A program made the translations under genes and the position numbers. From positions 1-64,000 of the forward strand of contig CALLVX010000072.1 of the NCBI GenBank assembly GCA_938010765.1: a DNA stretch of 64,000 nt. The letters run 5' to 3'. The notes beneath the pieces are model-generated. The model was not told where the DNA came from and did no database searches. It worked only from the letters and a program-made list of their open reading frames with translations. Each line of letters begins with the position of its first letter. The first letter of the stretch is position 1. This document shows, piece by piece, positions 57,755 to 64,000 of the stretch. The stretch is from an uncultured Flavobacteriaceae bacterium. GTDB lineage: Bacteria > Bacteroidota > Bacteroidia > Flavobacteriales > Flavobacteriaceae.

Positions 57755-59045
57755 GCAACCGAAATTTTGTTTTAAGCTTCTTTAGTTTTGCCAGCTGTTT
57801 ATGCGCCGCCCAAAATAGCTTTGAAGGTCCACGATACGATTTAGAAGAAAAAGAACCGATTGAATTTGTTGCGGTTTACAAAAGTAAGGATCATACCATG
57901 AGCAATGCAAATGGCCGCTATGAGTTCACCTCTTCGTTAGACACCGTCTCATTCTACCGCCTGGGATATAAAAAAATAACTAAATCGTTCGCAGCATTGA
58001 CCGATACGTTTTACTTGGAAAAAGCCCCTTATGAACTTGAAGAGGTCATCGTCGTCAATGCCAAAACCCTATGGTAATAAGTATACTGGCTCGGGGCAAG
58101 CCCAAGAGACATTAAAAGGAAATTTAACATTGATTTCGACGCAGGCCTGTCCGAACACTTGTCGTAAGGGCGTCGGAGCATTATTAATCTCGATTATCGA
58201 GTAAAAGATTCTATTACCAATAACTACCTCTTCGCCCTTTTTAAGGAAAAGTTCTTTCTTCGGGCATTGCTTAAAAATAACGGCACGCTTGTACGTTTGC
58301 AGGATTTCGAAGAAAAGTTGGCTAGAAAAACGCTACTCTACAATCCAAAAATGGAATTGACACCAAAAGATTACACTTTTGAATTCAACAACTTGCGCAA
58401 AACGGGAGTTGTCAGGGGCGAATATAAGGTTTACTATAGATTCCCGACCCTATATGGGTTATTTAGCAGTTTTATTCGACTCAATGTCACAGGAGATGAT
58501 TTCACCCTTACTGAAAAACCTTTCAAGAAAAACGAAAAAGTGCGGTATGAGTTTGAATCGAAGCCAAACCACCCGGTGTCTATACCTACGGGTATTATGT
58601 AATTAACACAGCTAATAATGCCATTCAGGAATACCATCAAATATCGATACCCAAATACCCGCCATATAGCGAACCTAAGTATGTTAAATTCAGAACCAAG
58701 CGTTATGAATTGACCGTGCTTTTCGAAAAAGACCCTTTGAAAAACAAATATTACATGAAGACCGCAAAACGAAATACGGTGGTTGAGATTTTGAACAAGA
58801 AAAATACTTTTGCCGAAGTATACGACAGCAGTTTTATCCTAGCCACTTCTAATAGTTTTATTACGGATCCGGTAAAGAAAAATGTGAGCGCCGTCAAAGA
58901 TATCTTTAGGCTAAAATTCCCTTACGACCTCAACTATTGAAACGTTCAAAACAAATTGTTGCTCACCGATGAAATGGAAGTTTTCATTCAAAATATAGGC
59001 AAAGACAATACGGAATTTAAGGTGTCATCCAATATAAAGAACTAA
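57751..59045 (+). pseudogene. secreted protein with carboxypeptidase-regulatory-like N-terminus, interrupted by repeat copy 3 plus a frameshift and a stop
   Basis: ...EVIVVNAKTLW* [repeat] KDSITNNYLFALFKEKFFLRALLKNNG...ESKPNHPVSIPTG/YYVINTANNAIQEYHQ...FPYDLNY*NVQNKLLLTDEMEVFIQNIGKDNTEFKVSSNIKN*. Confidence 0.82.
58076..58206 (+). repeat. dispersed structured repeat, copy 3 (inside a coding sequence)
   Basis: ATTAAAAGGAAATTTAACATTGATTTCGACGCAGGCCTGTCCGAACACTTGTCG...GTCGGAGCATTATTAATCTCGATTATCGAGTAAAA; shared blocks with copy 1 in the same order. Confidence 0.82.
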
Positions 59046-60193
59046 TGCCCGTCTTTCTTCTTCATTATAAAAGAAGACCCTAACACAAGGCCTGCACAAC
59101 ATAGAAGAATCGCAAAACAAACAATCAACGAAGTACTTTTAGCTACAAAGCCCAAGAATGGGGGTGCTACTAGGAAACCCATATATCCCATACCTGCAAT
59201 AAAGGATACCCCTTGCGACGATTCTACCCCTTTAATGGTTCCCCCAATGCGAAAAAGTTCGGGTACCATCACCGAAAAACCAAGTCCGCTCAAAGCAAAA
59301 CCGGCGATAGCCAAATAAGTATTGGTCGTCAAAACCAGCGCATAACCAGCAATGGCAACCAATGCTCCCAAAGACACTATTTTAACAGAGCCCCATTTTT
59401 CGCTTATCCTATCACCTAAAAAGCGTCCCAAAGTCATCGTAACCTGAAAACCTAGAAAACCTGCACCCCATAAAGCTTCAGGTGCGATGCTAATTTCCTT
59501 TAAATAGAGCCCGCTCCAATCAACGATAGCGCCCTCACTCCCCATTGCCATAAAAGATACCAGACCGATTACTAGCAAAGGTTTGAAAAGTTTAAAACTA
59601 AAGGGTTCTTTTTCTATTGGAGCTGCCTTAATATAGATATACCGCTTCATAAAAAAGAAATTTACTCCCAAAACCAGCACCACAGCACCCAACATGTGCA
59701 ATGACGGGTTCCCCAGCGGTCCGATCAAAAAACTACCCATTCCGGCCAAGACACCGCCAAGACTAAAAAAGCCATGTGCCGCCGACATGAATTTCGCTTT
59801 ATCTTCCTTTTCCAATTCAGTAACCAAGGTATTCATAGAAATATCGGTAAACCCATTGCAACTGCCAAAGAGAAACAAAGCCGCCATCAACGTATAAAGG
59901 CTTGGTGCCATTAAAGGCAAAAGTCCGGTTAGACAAATCAAAAACACTCCTAGTGCGGTAGCCTTTCCTACCCCCATTTTGTTAATAATCTTAGAAGCAA
60001 TGGGAAACACTATAAAAACCCCCATTGAAAGAAAGAAGATTGCCAATCCCAACTGTGATTTATCGATTGCCAGATTTTCTTTTACCGTAGGGATATAGAT
60101 TGCCCAAGTGCCAAAAAGAATGTTAAGGCTTGCAAAGACCCATGCGGGTCCAAAATACCGGGGGTTCGAAAGAATAAGAAACAATGATTTCAT
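59042..60193 (-). CDS. MFS transporter
   Basis: 383 aa, about 12 hydrophobic segments; FGTWAIYIPTVKENLAIDKSQLGLAIF. Confidence 0.88.
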   Translation of the reverse strand: MKSLFLILSNPRYFGPAWVFASLNILFGTWAIYIPTVKENLAIDKSQLGLAIFFLSMGVFIVFPIASKIINKMGVGKATALGVFLICLTGLLPLMAPSLYTLMAALFLFGSCNGFTDISMNTLVTELEKEDKAKFMSAAHGFFSLGGVLAGMGSFLIGPLGNPSLHMLGAVVLVLGVNFFFMKRYIYIKAAPIEKEPFSFKLFKPLLVIGLVSFMAMGSEGAIVDWSGLYLKEISIAPEALWGAGFLGFQVTMTLGRFLGDRISEKWGSVKIVSLGALVAIAGYALVLTTNTYLAIAGFALSGLGFSVMVPELFRIGGTIKGVESSQGVSFIAGMGYMGFLVAPPFLGFVAKSTSLIVCFAILLCCAGLVLGSSFIMKKKDGH

Positions 60194-60382
60194 TCAAAGG
60201 AATATAGGTGAATATAGTCTACAAAGTACTCTTAATGAAAAGAAAACCAATAGGTTTAACTATTCTAACTTTAAAACAAAATATACACACATATCGATTT
60301 TTATGAATGAAAATGATAATTTTGACTTAGTATGGAAGTCTTTATACCTGCCAAAAACAATTGAACCCTAAAAGTGTTATAA

Positions 60383-61234
60383 ATGAAACCGATGTATGAA
60401 AATATAGATGTGGCCGTGGGCACCTCCTTAAAAATACAAACCTTCACCCATACCGATAGTTGTGAGCTTACTAATTGGCACATTCATCCCGAATACGAAA
60501 TCGTTTATGTTAAAAATGGTTCTGGAAGCTTACGAATCGATTCTAAAACAATACCCTATGATGATGGAGCCTTACTAATGATCGGCCCTAACATCCCTCA
60601 CTCTGATTTTGGCAATAAAGATAAAAACAACAATCTGGAAGTAGTAGTGCAATTTGGTAGAGAGTTTTTAGAAGATAAACTTTCCGTTTTTCCCGAGTTC
60701 GCTAAGGTCAGAAAGCTGATTTTAGAATCGAAAAAAGGAATTATTTTCGATCAAAGTGTAAAAGAGCATGTTTCTACCGATTTTGAGACCATAGGTCATG
60801 AAAACCCACTGCGACGATTAGTTGTTTTCATGGGTATTTTAGATCAATTGAGTTCAACGAAAGCCTGTCGCACCCTTCTTAACCAAGTTCCTTTGAACTC
60901 GAACAGCCTTGTTGACTTACATCGCTTGGAAACTGTGTTTCAGTATGTCAATAATCACTTTGCAGAATCTATTTCAACACAATTGATCGCTTCCCTTTTA
61001 GGGCTCACCACCAACTCGTATTGCCGATTTTTTAAAAAGATGACCGGGCAATCTTTCATTTATTTTCTGAACGATTTCAGAACCAGAAAGGCAGTAGAAC
61101 TATTAGATCAACGTAAATTTTCGGTTTCTGAGGTCATGTATTATTGTGGGTACAACGACCCCTCGTACTTTACCAAACAATTTAAAAGGCATCAAGGAAC
61201 CACTCCTTCGGTCTATGGGGCCCTAACGGCATAG
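60383..61234 (+). CDS. AraC family transcriptional regulator (cupin + HTH)
   Basis: WHIHPEYEIVYVKNGSGSLRID; VSEVMYYCGYNDPSYFTKQFKRHQGTTPSVYG. Confidence 0.92.
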   Translation: MKPMYENIDVAVGTSLKIQTFTHTDSCELTNWHIHPEYEIVYVKNGSGSLRIDSKTIPYDDGALLMIGPNIPHSDFGNKDKNNNLEVVVQFGREFLEDKLSVFPEFAKVRKLILESKKGIIFDQSVKEHVSTDFETIGHENPLRRLVVFMGILDQLSSTKACRTLLNQVPLNSNSLVDLHRLETVFQYVNNHFAESISTQLIASLLGLTTNSYCRFFKKMTGQSFIYFLNDFRTRKAVELLDQRKFSVSEVMYYCGYNDPSYFTKQFKRHQGTTPSVYGALTA

Positions 61235-61251
61235 GTTGTATAGAAAAGTGA

Positions 61252-62520
61252 TTAATTACCTTGGATTCCCTTCTTTAAAATTTGACCAAAATGGTACATA
61301 TCTTCATATGAACAGTAGAACGGTGCCGGGGCCAAGCGTATAACATTTGGCTCACGCCAATCAGTTACCACCCCATTTTTCATCAAATAATCGAATAAGG
61401 GCCTTCCTTGGCCGTGTAAAAAGACCGAAAGCTGACAACCGCGATCTTTGGGAGTAATAATTTCAAAGGTACTTTCTACTTCCTTGTCAATTTCTCTAAG
61501 AATAAATTCCAAGTAAGCCACAATTTGATTTCGCTTTTCTATCAAGGCAGACATGCCTACTTCTTCGAACAACTCAAGAGAAGCCAAGTAAGGGGCTGTG
61601 GAGAGTATAGAGGCGTTGCTTATTTGCCATGCATCCGCATTTTCCATTGGTTCAAACTCAGGTTTCATAAGAAACCTAGTTTCCTTTTTAGTTCCCCACC
61701 ATCCTTCAAAACGAGGAATATCATTGCGATTCAGGTACTGTTCATTGATATAAATTCCCGAAGCATTTCCTGGGCCGCTATTCATGTATTTATAGCTACA
61801 CCAAGCGGCAAAATCAACGCCCCACTCATGCAATTTTAGTTCAATATTACCGGCTCCATGGGCTAAATCCCACCCGACATAAGCCCCAGCGGCCTTCCCG
61901 GTCTTGGTAATGGTTTCCATATCGAAAACCTGTCCGTTGTAATAGTTAACTCCCCCGATTAAAACAAGTGCCAATTCATCTCCTACCTCCCTAATTTTGG
62001 CAAGGATATCATTGGTACGCCAATGATGTTCGCCTTCTCGTTTCTTTACTTCGACAATTGTTTCCTTAGGATCAAGCCCATGAACCTTTACCTGGCTCTG
62101 GAACATATATTGATCAGACGGAAAGGCTTTTTCCTCACAAATAATCTTGTATCTTTTTTTGGTAGGTCTATAAAATGAAACCAATAACAAATGTAGATTT
62201 ACGGTAAGTGTATTCATCACTGAAACTTCCTCCGTTTTGGCACCGACCACTTTTGCCAAGGGCGCCGCCAACCGTTCGTGATAATCCCACCATGGTTTTT
62301 CTGCATAAAAGTGACCTTCAACTGCTAGTTCTTTCCAGTCGGTCATCACTTCATTCACAAACTGCGCACTGCGTTTGGGCTGTAAACCCAACGAGTTACC
62401 CGTAAAATAAATTACTTGCGTGCCGTTGACTTTTGGAAAGTAAAATTCATCCCGGTATTTGCCCAAGGGGTCTTTATGATCCAAAGATTTTGCAAATGCT
62501 AAGGTATTTTGAAATTGCAT
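61252..62520 (-). CDS. kynU: kynureninase
   Basis: YFTGNSLGLQPK, GWDLAHGAGNIELKLHEWGVDFAAWCSYKYMNSGPG. Confidence 0.95.
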   Translation of the reverse strand: MQFQNTLAFAKSLDHKDPLGKYRDEFYFPKVNGTQVIYFTGNSLGLQPKRSAQFVNEVMTDWKELAVEGHFYAEKPWWDYHERLAAPLAKVVGAKTEEVSVMNTLTVNLHLLLVSFYRPTKKRYKIICEEKAFPSDQYMFQSQVKVHGLDPKETIVEVKKREGEHHWRTNDILAKIREVGDELALVLIGGVNYYNGQVFDMETITKTGKAAGAYVGWDLAHGAGNIELKLHEWGVDFAAWCSYKYMNSGPGNASGIYINEQYLNRNDIPRFEGWWGTKKETRFLMKPEFEPMENADAWQISNASILSTAPYLASLELFEEVGMSALIEKRNQIVAYLEFILREIDKEVESTFEIITPKDRGCQLSVFLHGQGRPLFDYLMKNGVVTDWREPNVIRLAPAPFYCSYEDMYHFGQILKKGIQGN

Positions 62521-62567
62521 TTCAATGTTTTGTTCAAAAATACGACTTCAACAGCGAAAAGCATTTA

Positions 62568-63032
62568 TTAAAATGGTAGGCGCATTTCTACCAAATGTTT
62601 TTTAAACCCATTCTTTTCATACGCACGAATTGCCCCTACATTTTCGTCATATACTGTTAAGCGAATCTCAGACAGACCTTGTTTCGCCGCCCACTGCCGT
62701 AATTCTTTTATAATTGACATATTTAGGCCCTTTCCTCGAAAATCGGGATCGGTATACATAAAACCTAAATAGGCGTAAAGTTCGTGATCTAAAAACGTTT
62801 GCGCTTTCTTGATAACGGCAGACCCAGAAGCAAGCAACCTTCCTTCCATTTCAGCCACTATGACTTCAGCTTCTGCCGATTCTATTAGTTCCCTTAAATC
62901 GTAATAACTTATAGAACCTGAACGAAGCGTAGGATCAAAAGGCCGCTCTGCCTTCACGATTTCCTGTTCAAATTTCAATAGTGTGGAAAGATCTTTGATG
63001 GTCGCCTTTCGTATCTTGATATTGTTCTTCAT
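62568..63032 (-). CDS. GNAT family N-acetyltransferase
   Basis: LGFMYTDPDFRGKGLNMSIIKELRQWA...NVGAIRAYEKNGFKKH. Confidence 0.9.
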   Translation of the reverse strand: MKNNIKIRKATIKDLSTLLKFEQEIVKAERPFDPTLRSGSISYYDLRELIESAEAEVIVAEMEGRLLASGSAVIKKAQTFLDHELYAYLGFMYTDPDFRGKGLNMSIIKELRQWAAKQGLSEIRLTVYDENVGAIRAYEKNGFKKHLVEMRLPF

Positions 63033-63095
63033 TTACAATCGTATTACAGTTTTCAAGGTAGTAAATTTAATAGCTATTTTTGTCAAAAACCAAGC

Positions 63096-63737
63096 ATGCA
63101 TTTTCTATCGCCTACATTGGAATCCTATATTTGTGACAATTCAGAAGACGAACCAAAATTACTTCAGGAACTTACCAGGGAAACCCATCTCAAAGTGCTT
63201 AGACCCCGCATGCTCACCGGCCATTTTCAAGGCAGGGTATTGAGCCTTCTTTCAAAAATTATACATCCGAAAAACATCTTGGAAATTGGCACCTACACCG
63301 GTTATTCTGCCTTGTGTTTGGCAGAGGGAATACAAAAAGATGGTCAGTTACATACAATTGATGTGAATGAAGAACTCCTGGAGATTCAGCGTACCTATTT
63401 CGACAAAAGCGGTTTTGGAAATCAGATGGTACAACACTTAGGGAATGCCCTAGAAATTATACCAAAACTAGCCCTTACATTCGATTTGGTGTTTATTGAT
63501 GCTGAAAAAAAGGAGTATTCCCAATACTTCGAAGCCGTCATACAAAAAATGCGCCCTGGCGGTGTTATTCTATCCGACAACGTATTATGGACCGGTAAAG
63601 TAGTAGAGACCTTAGACCCAAAAGATAAAGCTACTAAAGCACTTTTAGAATATAATCAAATGCTAAAAGAGCATCCAAAAGTGGAAACGGTTCTTTTACC
63701 TATTCGAGATGGCCTTACGCTTAGCAGGGTACTTTAA
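63096..63737 (+). CDS. O-methyltransferase
   Basis: ILEIGTYTGYSALCLAEG; DLVFIDAEKKEYSQYFEAVIQKMRPGGVILSDNVLWTGKV. Confidence 0.93.
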   Translation: MHFLSPTLESYICDNSEDEPKLLQELTRETHLKVLRPRMLTGHFQGRVLSLLSKIIHPKNILEIGTYTGYSALCLAEGIQKDGQLHTIDVNEELLEIQRTYFDKSGFGNQMVQHLGNALEIIPKLALTFDLVFIDAEKKEYSQYFEAVIQKMRPGGVILSDNVLWTGKVVETLDPKDKATKALLEYNQMLKEHPKVETVLLPIRDGLTLSRVL

Positions 63738-63779
63738 AGGAAACAATTAGCAATCACACTTATTCCTATACTACTACCC

Positions 63780-64000
63780 TTAATAACTTGGATCAAGTTT
63801 GCGATGCACCTTATAAAAAAACAGTGCAAAAGAAGCACCGACCAATGCGCCGACCAAAATATCGAGCGGATAATGTACTCCAAGATAAATACGGCTATAC
63901 GAAAACAATAAGGGCCATATAAGAATTATCGATATCCATTTATAGCGACTTCTTAATAGCAATAAGGCCATCACCGCGACACTAAAAGAAAAAGCCGCAT
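63780..64000 (-). CDS. phosphatase PAP2 family protein, C-terminal part (runs off window edge)
   Basis: SYSRIYLGVHYPLDILVGALVGASFA PAP2 motif; frame open to the window end. Confidence 0.85.
   Translation of the reverse strand, partial: AAFSFSVAVMALLLLRSRYKWISIILIWPLLFSYSRIYLGVHYPLDILVGALVGASFALFFYKVHRKLDPSY

Noticed and set aside
1-64000. CRISPR arrays, rRNA operons, tRNA genes
   Set aside because: No regularly spaced direct repeats, rRNA-like or cloverleaf-like sequences were recognised by eye; a tRNAscan-SE/CRISPR search would be needed to be certain

Overview
This 64 kb window looks like the chromosome of a flavobacterium (Bacteroidota). The gene repertoire fits, and four genes have perfect TAnnTTTG-type -7 boxes just upstream. 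Most of it is ordinary core genome: ppc, yaaA, rluD-like, ddl, coaD, pyrE, birA, rsfS, ftsH, cdsA, psd, valS, murB, lipA, gap, lpxK, kmo, clpP and kynU, plus two-component, sigma/anti-sigma and AraC regulators. No rRNA, tRNA or CRISPR was recognised. The most interesting part is an AT-rich accessory stretch at about 32.4-37.5 kb. Single-gene or two-gene units, all on the minus strand, are separated by roughly 130-170 bp non-coding elements with related inverted ends (GCYACAAC ... GTTGTRGC-like). This resembles an integron-type cassette array, but no integrase is visible. A group II intron, whose reverse transcriptase carries one in-frame TGA, appears to sit inside one of these elements. Second, a dispersed intergenic repeat of about 130-150 bp with hairpin-forming ends occurs three times (30.3, 31.9 and 58.1 kb), and one copy interrupts a coding sequence. 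Third, at least six accessory genes are broken by frameshifts or stops while core genes are intact. All calls are by reading the sequence; no database search, alignment or folding program was run.
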